Positions 9,722 to 18,456 of a DNA stretch of 34,768 nt are shown here, piece by piece. Made by a program: the position numbers and the translations under genes. The notes below the pieces were generated by a model. That model saw only the letters and a program-made list of their open reading frames with translations. It had not been told where the DNA came from and did not search any database. Within the stretch, counting starts at the first letter, position 1; each line of letters starts with the position of its first letter. This DNA comes from Pedobacter sp. UBA4863 (GTDB lineage: Bacteria; Bacteroidota; Bacteroidia; Sphingobacteriales; Sphingobacteriaceae), in the NCBI RefSeq assembly GCF_002399615.1, contig NZ_DHDZ01000035.1, positions 69,493 to 104,260 on the forward strand, written 5' to 3'.

Positions 9722-9990
9722 AGTTTATTTGAATGTTTGGAAAAGCTACAAAATTATTTCTTTATCGCGAACCGCAACATTTTAGCTGACATCAGAAATG
9801 AAACAAAACCAAACCTTTGTGTTACATTTTCAAAGAAACAGCAACAAAAAATCGATAACAAAAAGTACAAGACGCTAAAAACAAGCTAGTTAACAAAACA
9901 TCGTTTTATTGAACGTTTTTGATTTTTTTTCGAACAAAGAACTTTCCCTTTAGCGCTAATTTGCATTTTCTAATCATTTATAAATTTTTT
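9722..9990. promoter_or_regulatory. Divergent control region of the PUL
   Basis: This 269-bp AT-rich gap separates the regulator gene from the importer gene. It carries a good promoter for the regulator (9749-9777). On the plus strand the best -7-like element is CTAATTTGC near 9956-9964, one base short of the TAnnTTTG spacing. Several A/C-rich AACAAA-type motifs are present, but no operator for the AraC-type output domain can be assigned by eye. Confidence 0.55.
9749..9777 (-). promoter_or_regulatory. Bacteroidota-type promoter for the regulator gene
   Basis: Read on the minus strand, TAATTTTG (9756-9749) is a perfect TAnnTTTG -7 box. ATGTTG, with TTG at 9777-9775, lies 18 bp upstream, close to the usual -33 TTTG spacing. 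Transcription would start near 9742, giving a leader of about 20 bases before the ATG at 9721. Confidence 0.6.
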
Positions 9991-11322
9991 ATGCAAAAAA
10001 ACATTGTATTCACTTGGTCGTTAGTTATAGCGCTTGGTGGGTTTTTATTTGGCTTCGATACAGCCGTAATTTCTGGAGCAGAAAAAGCAATTCAAGAATA
10101 TTGGACACTTGGCGTATTTGAGCATGGCTTAACCGTATCTATAGCGCTAATTGGAACAGTAGTAGGCGCTTTAGTGGGCGCTTATCCTTCTGATAAATTT
10201 GGCAGAAAGAAAACCTTGTTTATCATTGCTGCGCTCTATTTATTTTCGGCATTAGGAACTGCTTTAGCCACCGATTGGTTTGTGTTTTTAGTATTTAGGT
10301 TTTTAGGCGGTGTAGGCGTAGGTATTTCGTCGGTTACTGCTCCAATTTATATTTCTGAAATTGCCCCTGCAAAATCACGTGGAAAACTGGTTGGATTATT
10401 CCAATTCAATATCGTTTTTGGAATTCTGATTGCCTTTTTATCCAATTACTTAATTGGCACCGATGGCGCAAACAATTGGAGATGGATGTTGGGCATTCAA
10501 GCTTTCCCTTCAATTTTATTTTATATACTCTTATTCGTAGTACCAGAAAGTCCGCGTTGGTTAATCTTAAATAAAAATAGAAATGAAGAAGCAATAGCTA
10601 TTTTAAAACGTATCAGTCCAATAGACTATCAAAAAGAATACGATAGCATTGTAGCATCGAGCAAAGGGGCTAACGACACAAAAAGTGGTGATCCATTATT
10701 TCAGAAAAAATATAGTGCTCCAATTACGCTAGCCATTTTATTTGCAGTGTTTAACCAGGTATCAGGCATTAATGCTATTATCTATTACGCTCCGCGGATA
10801 TTTGAGATGGCTGGGTTTGGTGCACATACCTCTTTATTATCTTCGGTTGGTATTGGCTTAGTAAACTTCACTTTCACTTTAATTGCCATTAATTTTATTG
10901 ATAGAGTAGGCAGAAAGACCTTAATGTATGTTGGTACCGTAGGCTTGGTGCTGTCTCTTGGCTTAGTAGCCAATACATTTTTTCAAAATGACCTCTCTGG
11001 ATTTGCCATATCTATCTATTTAATGATGTATATCGCGTTCTTCGCTTTCTCTCAAGGTGCGGTAATCTGGGTATTTATATCAGAAATTTTTCCTAATGAG
11101 GTAAGGGCAAAAGGGCAAACCTTGGGCAGCTTTACCCACTGGATTATGGCGGCTATTATTGCTTTTGTATTTCCTTATTTAGCAGAACAACTGGGCGGAG
11201 GTATTACTTTCGCATTTTTTACCGTGATGATGGCTATACAATTCATTTTCGTATGGAAAATGATGCCAGAAACCAAGGGTAAATCATTAGAGCAAATTGA
11301 CGTAACTGTATTGGGCCATTAA
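9991..11322 (+). CDS. MFS hexose (fructose) importer, sugar-porter family
   Basis: A 443-residue inner-membrane transporter with about 12 membrane segments. Sugar-porter signatures are all present: GFLFGFDTAVISG at the N-terminus, DKFGRKK after segment 2, PESPRWL at the end of segment 6, NQVSGINAIIYYAP in segment 7, DRVGRK, and PETKGKSLEQI at the C-terminus. The start is taken as the ATG at 9991 (MQKNIVFTW). An in-frame ATG at 9919 would add 24 residues that look unlike a transporter N-terminus and lie in the control region. Only 13 bp separate it from the fructokinase gene. By analogy with the B. thetaiotaomicron fructan locus, it likely brings fructose from periplasm to cytoplasm. Confidence 0.9.
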   Translation: MQKNIVFTWSLVIALGGFLFGFDTAVISGAEKAIQEYWTLGVFEHGLTVSIALIGTVVGALVGAYPSDKFGRKKTLFIIAALYLFSALGTALATDWFVFLVFRFLGGVGVGISSVTAPIYISEIAPAKSRGKLVGLFQFNIVFGILIAFLSNYLIGTDGANNWRWMLGIQAFPSILFYILLFVVPESPRWLILNKNRNEEAIAILKRISPIDYQKEYDSIVASSKGANDTKSGDPLFQKKYSAPITLAILFAVFNQVSGINAIIYYAPRIFEMAGFGAHTSLLSSVGIGLVNFTFTLIAINFIDRVGRKTLMYVGTVGLVLSLGLVANTFFQNDLSGFAISIYLMMYIAFFAFSQGAVIWVFISEIFPNEVRAKGQTLGSFTHWIMAAIIAFVFPYLAEQLGGGITFAFFTVMMAIQFIFVWKMMPETKGKSLEQIDVTVLGH

Positions 11323-11335
11323 TTAATTAATACGG

Positions 11336-12223
11336 ATGAAAAAAGTAATTTGTTTTGGGGAGATTTTATGGGACAACCTACCTAATGGTCGTTTAGCAGG
11401 GGGTGCGCCTATGAATGTAGCCTATCATCTAAGAAAGTTAGGAATTGATAGCGCTATGCTAAGCAGGGTGGGAAACGATATAGCTGGAAAAGATTTAAAA
11501 GACTTTATTGCATCTATTGGTATCCCTACCGATTTAATACAACTAGACCAACAACAACAAACCAGCGAAGTAATTGGAGAGCTGAAAGATAATAACGAAA
11601 TGGTGTACACCATTACCTATCCAACAGCTTGGGATTTTATTGCATGGAGAGCCGATTACGAGTTGCTCATTAATCAAACTGATGCCTTTATATATGGTAG
11701 CTTATCTAGCAGGCACCCCATTAGTAGAACTACGCTTTTAAAGGCCTTAGAAGCTGCACCGTATAAGGTGTTTGACGTGAATTTAAGAGCCCCTTTTTAC
11801 CAAAAAGAAGGCATTAAAGAACTGTTACAGCATGCAAACTTGGTTAAACTAAATGAAAATGAAATTGAGGTTTTGGGCACTTGGTTTACTTCGTTTAAAA
11901 ATGATTCTGACAGGGCGAAAGCATTAAAAGAGCTTTTCGAAATTGATGAAATTATACTTACCAAAGGCGCTAATGGCAGTGCATATTATGGAAACGACTT
12001 AGAAATTAACCAAGAATCGCTTTCTGTTGAAGTGATAGATACCGTGGGCAGTGGCGATTCGTTTTTAGCTGGCTTTTTAGCCAAGAAGCTAAATGGAGAA
12101 TCTGTTCTTGACGGCTTTAAATATGCCAATAAAATTGCTGCATTTATTACTACTAAACCAGGCGCTTGCCCTTCCTATCAAAAATCGGAAATAACATCCT
12201 TTAATCAAATCCTGAACGTATAA
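11336..12223 (+). CDS. PfkB-family carbohydrate kinase, probable fructokinase
   Basis: A 295-residue cytosolic kinase. It shows the PfkB N-terminal signature GGAPMNVAYHLRKLG (about residues 21-35) and the C-terminal signature DTVGSGDSFLAGF, with catalytic base Asp241. The N-terminal VICFGEILWDNLP is typical of fructokinases. It would convert fructose to fructose 6-phosphate with ATP. It lies 13 bp after the importer and 17 bp before susC, so all are probably one transcript. The assignment as fructokinase rather than another PfkB sugar kinase rests mainly on context. Confidence 0.88.
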   Translation: MKKVICFGEILWDNLPNGRLAGGAPMNVAYHLRKLGIDSAMLSRVGNDIAGKDLKDFIASIGIPTDLIQLDQQQQTSEVIGELKDNNEMVYTITYPTAWDFIAWRADYELLINQTDAFIYGSLSSRHPISRTTLLKALEAAPYKVFDVNLRAPFYQKEGIKELLQHANLVKLNENEIEVLGTWFTSFKNDSDRAKALKELFEIDEIILTKGANGSAYYGNDLEINQESLSVEVIDTVGSGDSFLAGFLAKKLNGESVLDGFKYANKIAAFITTKPGACPSYQKSEITSFNQILNV

Positions 12224-12240
12224 ACCAAAATAAACCAATA

Positions 12241-15200
12241 ATGAAGTTATATTTTAAAATATGCTTACAAGCGGCACTAGTTCTTGTTATACTAGTATTG
12301 ACGAATGGCAACCTGTATGCCCAAAAAACCATTACGGGTAGAGTTACTAATGATAAGGGTGAATCTTTAGAAGGCGTGACTATTACAATGAAGAATAGCA
12401 AAAGCGCTACGTTGTCAAATCAAAATGGAAACTATAAAATAGCTGTACTAGATGAGAATTCGTTGCTTATTTTCGGCTATTTAGGTTACGAAAGACAGGA
12501 AGTTAGGGTAGGTGCTAGAAATACCATAAATATCATCCTCAACAGCAAAGGCACTCAACTAGAAGAAGTTGTTGTAACTGCTTTAAATATTAGCAAAGAA
12601 CAGCGCTCTTTAGGCTATGCGGCACAAACTGTTGACAGTACAGCTTTAACTAAAGCACCTTCTAACAATTGGATGAGCGGATTGGAAGGCAGAATAGCTG
12701 GTTTAACGTTAAATTCTGCCGGTGGTGCAATGGGAAGCACTGAGATTATCTTAAGAGGTGAAAAATCTTTAGAAATGGGCAACAGCGGTGCTTTAATTGT
12801 GGTAGATGGTGTGCCTATCAGCAACCAAGTACCGAGCCAAGCCGGTGGCGCTTACAACTCGGTAGACTCTCCTATGGATATTGGCTCAAGTGCGGGGGAC
12901 GTCAATCCGGAAGATATTGCAAGTGTTACGATACTAAAAGGTGCTGCGGCAACCGCATTATACGGTTCTAGGGGCGCTAATGGTGCTGTTGTTATTGTAA
13001 CCAAATCTGGTAGCACAAGAAAAGGATTAGGTATTACTGTAAATTCAAATACTGATTTTTCGAGTGTTAACAGATGGTTCGACTATCAAACTGAATACGG
13101 CGACGGTGTCGATTCTGACATTAAGCATTACTCTTATGGCACTTCAAATGTGTTAAGCACTTCTGGCTCGTCAAACGCTTGGGGGCCACGCTTAAATACT
13201 GGCGTAAAATATTATCAATACGATCCTGCAACACAGGGTCAGGGAGCAGAACCAACCGATTGGATTTCCTATCCCGACGCCACAAAAAAATTCTTTAGAA
13301 CTGGTATTTTATCTAACAATTCTATTGCAATTGATGGCGGAAACGCTCAAACCAAAGGGAGATTATCCATCACCAATATGCAAAACCGATACATTTTAGA
13401 AAATGTAAGCAATCAAAAAACTACGGTTAGCTTTTCCCTGGATCAGCAAATTAATAAAGCGATGAAAATTATAACCAAAGTAAACTACTACAAAAGTTCA
13501 TCGCCTAACCTACCTATTTTAGGTTATAACGCAAGGTCTGTAAGTAATTTATTGGCACAGACGCCTCCTAATATCGATATCGAATTATATAGAGATTATT
13601 GGAGGGTAATTAATGGGATTAGGCAGGTTGATGTTGCACAAAACAGGCCATTTAATACTAATGTAGATAACCCGTACTTCGTATTATATGAAATGCTTAA
13701 CACAGCTAACAGAGATGGTGCCTTTGGTAATATTAACTACAGCTACAAAATTAACAACTACTTAAACTTTACCGCCCGTACTGGTATCAACATGTACACC
13801 GACATTACTTCTAATAGACAACCAAAGAGCAGTAGAAGTTGGATTGATGGCTTTTATAGAGAGCAAAATGACTTTAGATACGAAATTAATGCTGATGTAT
13901 TATTGACCTACAAAAGGCCTTTAAGTAAAAAAATTAGCAGTACTTTTTCTATTGGCGGCAACAATATGCGCAATAATTTTAACAGAACTATTGCCTACAT
14001 CGATAGAATGCTAATACCGGGAGAATACACTTTAATTAACGGTATTAACAGAGCAATTTTGCGTACATACAGAGAACAAAAAGGTATTAGCAGTGTATAT
14101 GCTTTCGCTAACTTATCTTATAAAAATTATCTATTCTTAGAATTAACCGGTAGAAATGATTGGTCTAGTTCATTACCTACCAATAACAATTCTTATTTCT
14201 ATCCTTCGGCAAACTTAAGTTTAGTGCTTACCGATATGTTAGCTGTTAAAACTAATGTATTATCATTTGCTAAACTCCGATTATCGTATGCAGAGGTGGG
14301 TAGCGATACTAATCCTTATCGTATTGACAAGTACTTTTCTTCAAGTGACTTTAACGCATCAATTACAAACCCTACCACCCTGCCAAATCCTGAGTTAAAA
14401 CCAATGCGTACCAAGAGTTTCGAGGCGGGTTTGGAAGCCAGGTTATTAAAAAGCAGAATTGGCATAGACGCAACTTATTACCAATCTAAAACCATTGACC
14501 AAATTTTAAGTGTACCGGTAGATCCTGCCAGTGGTTTCTATAATTTTATCATGAATACTGGTTTAATAGAAAACAAAGGTGTAGAGCTTCAATTATGGGG
14601 CAAAGTGCTACAGAGCAACACTGGTTTAAATTGGAGAATTAACTTTAATGCTGCTGCAAATCGCAGTTTAATTAAAAACTTAAATGATAAAATAGAAACC
14701 ATCAAATTATACTCGTTTGGCACTACGGCATTGTTAGCTAAAGAAGGAGGTTCTTTGGGAGACCTTTGGGGGGCGGGCTATTCTAGAAACCCTGAAGGTA
14801 AAATTATCTATGAAAACGGATTTCCTATGTACGACACAGAAAACCCGATATACTTAGGTAATGCCAACCCTAAATTTAAAGGTGGTATTGGTAGCGAGTT
14901 TACTTATAAAGGTTGGTCTTTAAGTTTCTTGTTCGATGCCGAATTTGGACATAAAAAATTCAGTTTAACCAACTCAGAATTAATGGTTGGCGGTATGATT
15001 AAAGCTACTTTACCAGGCCGCGAAGAAGGTGCCATTATTGGTACCGGCGTGGTGTTACAGCCCGATGGCAGCTGGTTGCCCAACACCACCCCAGTTAAAC
15101 CTTCTGCTTATTATTTATCCCATTATGATTATAACAATGGTGAGGCCAACATCTTCGACGCTTCTTACATTAAATTAAGAGAATTTAGAGTAGATAAAAC

Positions 15201-15405
15201 TATTGACACCAAATACGCTAGAAAAATTGGCGCAAATCGTATTACCGTTGGTGTTTATGGCAGAAACCTATTTGTAATCTCAAAATGGCCATCATTTGAC
15301 CCTCAAAGTAGCACTTTCAGCAACGGCACCATGGTGCAAGGTATAGAAATTGGTCAAATGCCTAGTACTAGAAATATAGGTGTAAACCTACGCTTAACCC
15401 TTTAA
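12241..15405 (+). CDS. SusC/RagA-type TonB-dependent outer-membrane transporter
   Basis: A 1054-residue outer-membrane transporter. Signal peptide 1-28 (NLYAQ); carboxypeptidase-regulatory-like domain (about 30-105; ITGRVTNDKGESLEGVTI); TonB-box-like EEVVVTAL (about 108-115); plug domain including LRGEKSL and the SusC signature GAAATALYGSRGANGAVVIVTK (about 237-258); then the 22-strand barrel to the C-terminus. It imports oligosaccharides captured by the SusD partner. Length and order are standard for the family. Specificity cannot be read from sequence; the neighbouring fructose genes suggest fructo-oligosaccharides or related fructosides. Confidence 0.95.
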   Translation: MKLYFKICLQAALVLVILVLTNGNLYAQKTITGRVTNDKGESLEGVTITMKNSKSATLSNQNGNYKIAVLDENSLLIFGYLGYERQEVRVGARNTINIILNSKGTQLEEVVVTALNISKEQRSLGYAAQTVDSTALTKAPSNNWMSGLEGRIAGLTLNSAGGAMGSTEIILRGEKSLEMGNSGALIVVDGVPISNQVPSQAGGAYNSVDSPMDIGSSAGDVNPEDIASVTILKGAAATALYGSRGANGAVVIVTKSGSTRKGLGITVNSNTDFSSVNRWFDYQTEYGDGVDSDIKHYSYGTSNVLSTSGSSNAWGPRLNTGVKYYQYDPATQGQGAEPTDWISYPDATKKFFRTGILSNNSIAIDGGNAQTKGRLSITNMQNRYILENVSNQKTTVSFSLDQQINKAMKIITKVNYYKSSSPNLPILGYNARSVSNLLAQTPPNIDIELYRDYWRVINGIRQVDVAQNRPFNTNVDNPYFVLYEMLNTANRDGAFGNINYSYKINNYLNFTARTGINMYTDITSNRQPKSSRSWIDGFYREQNDFRYEINADVLLTYKRPLSKKISSTFSIGGNNMRNNFNRTIAYIDRMLIPGEYTLINGINRAILRTYREQKGISSVYAFANLSYKNYLFLELTGRNDWSSSLPTNNNSYFYPSANLSLVLTDMLAVKTNVLSFAKLRLSYAEVGSDTNPYRIDKYFSSSDFNASITNPTTLPNPELKPMRTKSFEAGLEARLLKSRIGIDATYYQSKTIDQILSVPVDPASGFYNFIMNTGLIENKGVELQLWGKVLQSNTGLNWRINFNAAANRSLIKNLNDKIETIKLYSFGTTALLAKEGGSLGDLWGAGYSRNPEGKIIYENGFPMYDTENPIYLGNANPKFKGGIGSEFTYKGWSLSFLFDAEFGHKKFSLTNSELMVGGMIKATLPGREEGAIIGTGVVLQPDGSWLPNTTPVKPSAYYLSHYDYNNGEANIFDASYIKLREFRVDKTIDTKYARKIGANRITVGVYGRNLFVISKWPSFDPQSSTFSNGTMVQGIEIGQMPSTRNIGVNLRLTL

Positions 15406-15432
15406 TAAAATTATTGATTTAGATAAATAGAC

Positions 15433-16902
15433 ATGAAAAAACTCTTATATATTTTAACCATCTCGATGATTTTATTCTCAGGATGCAAGAATGACTTTGC
15501 TGAGTTAAATAAGAACCCCAATGGTATAAAAAAGGGGTCTCCAGAAACTTTATTGAGCCAAACAGTGTACAATATTGTGGTATCTAAACTTAGAGCGGCA
15601 AAGGGTATTACCCACGACATTATGGGCTACAGTTTGTATAAACATGAACGTTCTTACATACAGCGCTTTGACATTCGTAGCGATGTAGGTGATGGTTTAT
15701 GGAATAGGCATTACACCTCTTTACAAAACCTAAAATCGATGTATGATTTGGCCGTTGAAAATGGAAACACAAACTATCAAGGAATTGCCATTACGTTAAA
15801 AGCATTTGTTATGGCCGATTTGGTAGATACTTTTAGAGATGTCCCATATTTCGAAGCTACCCAAGGAGAAAACTTAAACTTTCTTCCTAAATATGACAAA
15901 CAAGAAGATATTTATAGAGATTTATTAGCAGAGCTAGACCGTGCAGCACTACTTTTCAATACTACTATACCGATGGATCAAAATTCAGATCTCCTTTTTG
16001 GCAGTAAAGGATCTTTGTCGGCACGAGTTACTGCTTGGAAAAAACTATGTAATTCGTTAAGATTACGCTTATACCTACGCGTAAGTAAAGACCCTTCTTT
16101 TAAATCTGCTGAAAAAATTGCTGACATATTTAATAACAGTGGTACCTATCCATATATTACTGATGCAACAGATAATGCCCACTTACAATTCACTAACGAA
16201 CTCCCTTTCTATAATCCTTATTACAATAGTACCACTGGAGGCTTTGGCAATAGTCATTCACCAACTAATAATATCATAGATATGATGTTGTATCCTATTC
16301 AGGATATTAGACTGACTACCTATTTTAACAGAAGTAAACTAGAGTGGACTCCAATGCCTCAAGGCTTTGCTTTAGGAGATGGAACAGCTTTATTTATCAA
16401 TGGTACATCTACACTCAACAATAATTTAAGAACTTCTCCAAAATTAGGTCTGTTAATGAGTTCTGAAGAAGTAAAATTTATCTTGGCAGAGGCACGTTTA
16501 AAAGGATGGATTACCTCATCAAGAACACCACTGCAGTACTTAGAAGACGGGAACAAAGAGAGTGCAATTTTTTGGACAACAAATAATCAATCCGATTCTT
16601 ATAATACAGCTGTAAAAGATGAATATAATGCAGCATCAACAGATGAAGAAAGATTAGCTGTGATTATAAAGCATAAGTATTTAGCCTACTTTTTTAGGGG
16701 TCTAGATGCTTGGTTTGAATATAGGAGAACTGGATATCCAAACTTAAATGTACTGCCGAGCGCAAGCAACAGTGGTATTGTACCAAGCAGACTCATGTAC
16801 CCGGTTATTGCACAACGATACAATCCTACTAACTATCAAAAAGCCGTTGCCGGTTTAGGCGGCAAAGATGACATCAATATCAAATCTTTTTGGGCCAGAT
16901 AA
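15433..16902 (+). CDS. SusD/RagB-type surface glycan-binding lipoprotein
   Basis: A 489-residue lipoprotein with Cys18 after ILFSG. The Cys is followed by KNDF, resembling the Lys/acidic surface-export signal of Bacteroidota. The NKNPNG segment near residue 28 and the helical TPR-like body identify the SusD-like family; C-terminal RLMYPVIAQRYNPTNYQ is typical. It forms the lid of the SusC transporter and binds the oligosaccharide. It follows susC by 27 bp and precedes the first NHL gene by 33 bp. Confidence 0.93.
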   Translation: MKKLLYILTISMILFSGCKNDFAELNKNPNGIKKGSPETLLSQTVYNIVVSKLRAAKGITHDIMGYSLYKHERSYIQRFDIRSDVGDGLWNRHYTSLQNLKSMYDLAVENGNTNYQGIAITLKAFVMADLVDTFRDVPYFEATQGENLNFLPKYDKQEDIYRDLLAELDRAALLFNTTIPMDQNSDLLFGSKGSLSARVTAWKKLCNSLRLRLYLRVSKDPSFKSAEKIADIFNNSGTYPYITDATDNAHLQFTNELPFYNPYYNSTTGGFGNSHSPTNNIIDMMLYPIQDIRLTTYFNRSKLEWTPMPQGFALGDGTALFINGTSTLNNNLRTSPKLGLLMSSEEVKFILAEARLKGWITSSRTPLQYLEDGNKESAIFWTTNNQSDSYNTAVKDEYNAASTDEERLAVIIKHKYLAYFFRGLDAWFEYRRTGYPNLNVLPSASNSGIVPSRLMYPVIAQRYNPTNYQKAVAGLGGKDDINIKSFWAR

Positions 16903-16935
16903 ATTTTACATGAACTCGTTTAAAAAACAAACAGC

Positions 16936-18405
16936 ATGAAAGAACAAAATTTTAAACAAAAATCAATAGGTAAGTTTACAGCTTTATTAATTGTAGGCCT
17001 GCTTTTAACTGTTTCGTCTTGTATGAAACAAAAAGACACCCTATTAGGCACTCCAGTTAGAGTAGAGTTGCCTCCTACACCGGTAGATCCAAATAGCGAC
17101 CTTTCTTTAACCTATCAAAATCCAATTATATTAAATGTTGGAGAATATACAAGTCCAATAACCCCTACTTTAGTGGGCAACGTCTATCCTGAGGTTATTC
17201 CCAATTACATCATCACCTTATTTGGGAAAGATGTTGTAGGAACTGCACACGGGCCATATCCATTAGATGTAATGTTGGCCTTCCCTATTGGCTTAACCGT
17301 TGACGATACTGGTGCTATTTTCGTAACAGAAGACGGTGGCGGTGTTAGTGATAGGATTAGAAAGCTAAGCCCTTCTGGCGATATCCGTTCTAATGTATTT
17401 GTGGGGGGCAATACTGCCGCATTTACAGATGGGCTAGGTACTAATGCCAGTTTCTTTTCACCTTTGGATATTGCTATTCATCCTATTACCGGCGATTTTT
17501 ACGTAACAGACAACAACAGGATTAGAAAAGTAACCAAAGAAGGTTTGGTTACTACTTTTGCCGGATCAAAAGAAGACTTGGTTGGCGCTATAGATGATAG
17601 ACCTGAAGATTCGAGGTTTGCCTATTTAACCTGTATCACATTTGATAAACATGGCAATATATATGTAGGCGATAGAGATAACGGCAGTATTAGAAAATAC
17701 GACGCTACTACCGACTCGTTTTCTACTTTTGCAGGCCCTATAAACGGTAGAAGTTTAACATCTACCGACAGAAATAAATCATTAGACGGCACCGGTAATG
17801 CTGCTAGATTCAATAGCCCTCAAGGTATTACTATAGACGATGATGGCAATTTATATGTGATAGACAGAAACTCTGATGTAATTAGAAAAGTTACGCCAAC
17901 AGGTGTGGTTACCACATTTGCAGGGGGTAAAAGTCTTAACAAAGTAGAAGATGGCAATGGCACAAATGCATCATTTAGCGACCCGTGGCGTATTGCATGG
18001 CACAAACCAACAGGCGATTTATATGTAAGCGAATGGAATGGTGGTGCTTTAAGAAAAATTACACCAAATGGCGATGTAACAACAATAGCGGGCAATGGCA
18101 TAGAACCAACTGCTTCTATTGATGGCGTAGGCAGCAATGCCACCATAAAACGCGGTGCCGGAATTACCGTTGCAGAAAATGGCAATGTTTATTTTGCGCA
18201 AAGAACTGGCGCTGTGCGTATGTTAACTAAGGCGGGTTTTTCTATAAAACCAGCTTTACCAGCAGGCTTAACCTTTGATGTTTATACTGGTGCTATTTCG
18301 GGTACGCCAAGCCAAGCAACTCCTCGTACAACTTACACCGTAACCGCTTACAACGGAAGAGGAGAAGCAGTAAACACCACCGATTTCTTTTTAACTGTAC
18401 AATAA
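16936..18405 (+). CDS. NHL-repeat beta-propeller lipoprotein, candidate surface glycan-binding protein
   Basis: A 489-residue lipoprotein (lipobox VSSC, Cys29). Residues about 70-430 form NHL repeats with the recurring pattern VTTFAG...DG.G..A.F..P.GI..D..GN.YV.D....IRK.TP.G, so a beta-propeller is expected. A putative-Ig (He_PIG-like) module follows near residue 435: PALPAGLTFDVYTGAISGTP. It sits directly after SusD, where SusE/F or BT1761-type surface binding proteins are usually encoded, so a glycan-binding role is a fair inference. No enzymatic residues are recognised. The propeller might bind protein rather than sugar. A perfect hairpin follows at 18417. Confidence 0.82.
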   Translation: MKEQNFKQKSIGKFTALLIVGLLLTVSSCMKQKDTLLGTPVRVELPPTPVDPNSDLSLTYQNPIILNVGEYTSPITPTLVGNVYPEVIPNYIITLFGKDVVGTAHGPYPLDVMLAFPIGLTVDDTGAIFVTEDGGGVSDRIRKLSPSGDIRSNVFVGGNTAAFTDGLGTNASFFSPLDIAIHPITGDFYVTDNNRIRKVTKEGLVTTFAGSKEDLVGAIDDRPEDSRFAYLTCITFDKHGNIYVGDRDNGSIRKYDATTDSFSTFAGPINGRSLTSTDRNKSLDGTGNAARFNSPQGITIDDDGNLYVIDRNSDVIRKVTPTGVVTTFAGGKSLNKVEDGNGTNASFSDPWRIAWHKPTGDLYVSEWNGGALRKITPNGDVTTIAGNGIEPTASIDGVGSNATIKRGAGITVAENGNVYFAQRTGAVRMLTKAGFSIKPALPAGLTFDVYTGAISGTPSQATPRTTYTVTAYNGRGEAVNTTDFFLTVQ

Positions 18406-18416
18406 AATATAAACCA

Positions 18417-18447
18417 GATAGTGGCTTTAATGCCACTATCATAATTA
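18417..18447 (+). terminator. Hairpin in the operon, possible attenuator
   Basis: The arms GATAGTGGC (18417-18425) and GCCACTATC (18432-18440) pair perfectly around a six-base loop. An AT-rich tail (ATAATTATTT) follows with only a short T-run. It separates the SusD/lipoprotein part from the T9SS-tailed propeller. Partial termination or a 3'-end stabilising hairpin are both plausible. Confidence 0.55.
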
Positions 18448-18456
18448 TTTAAAACT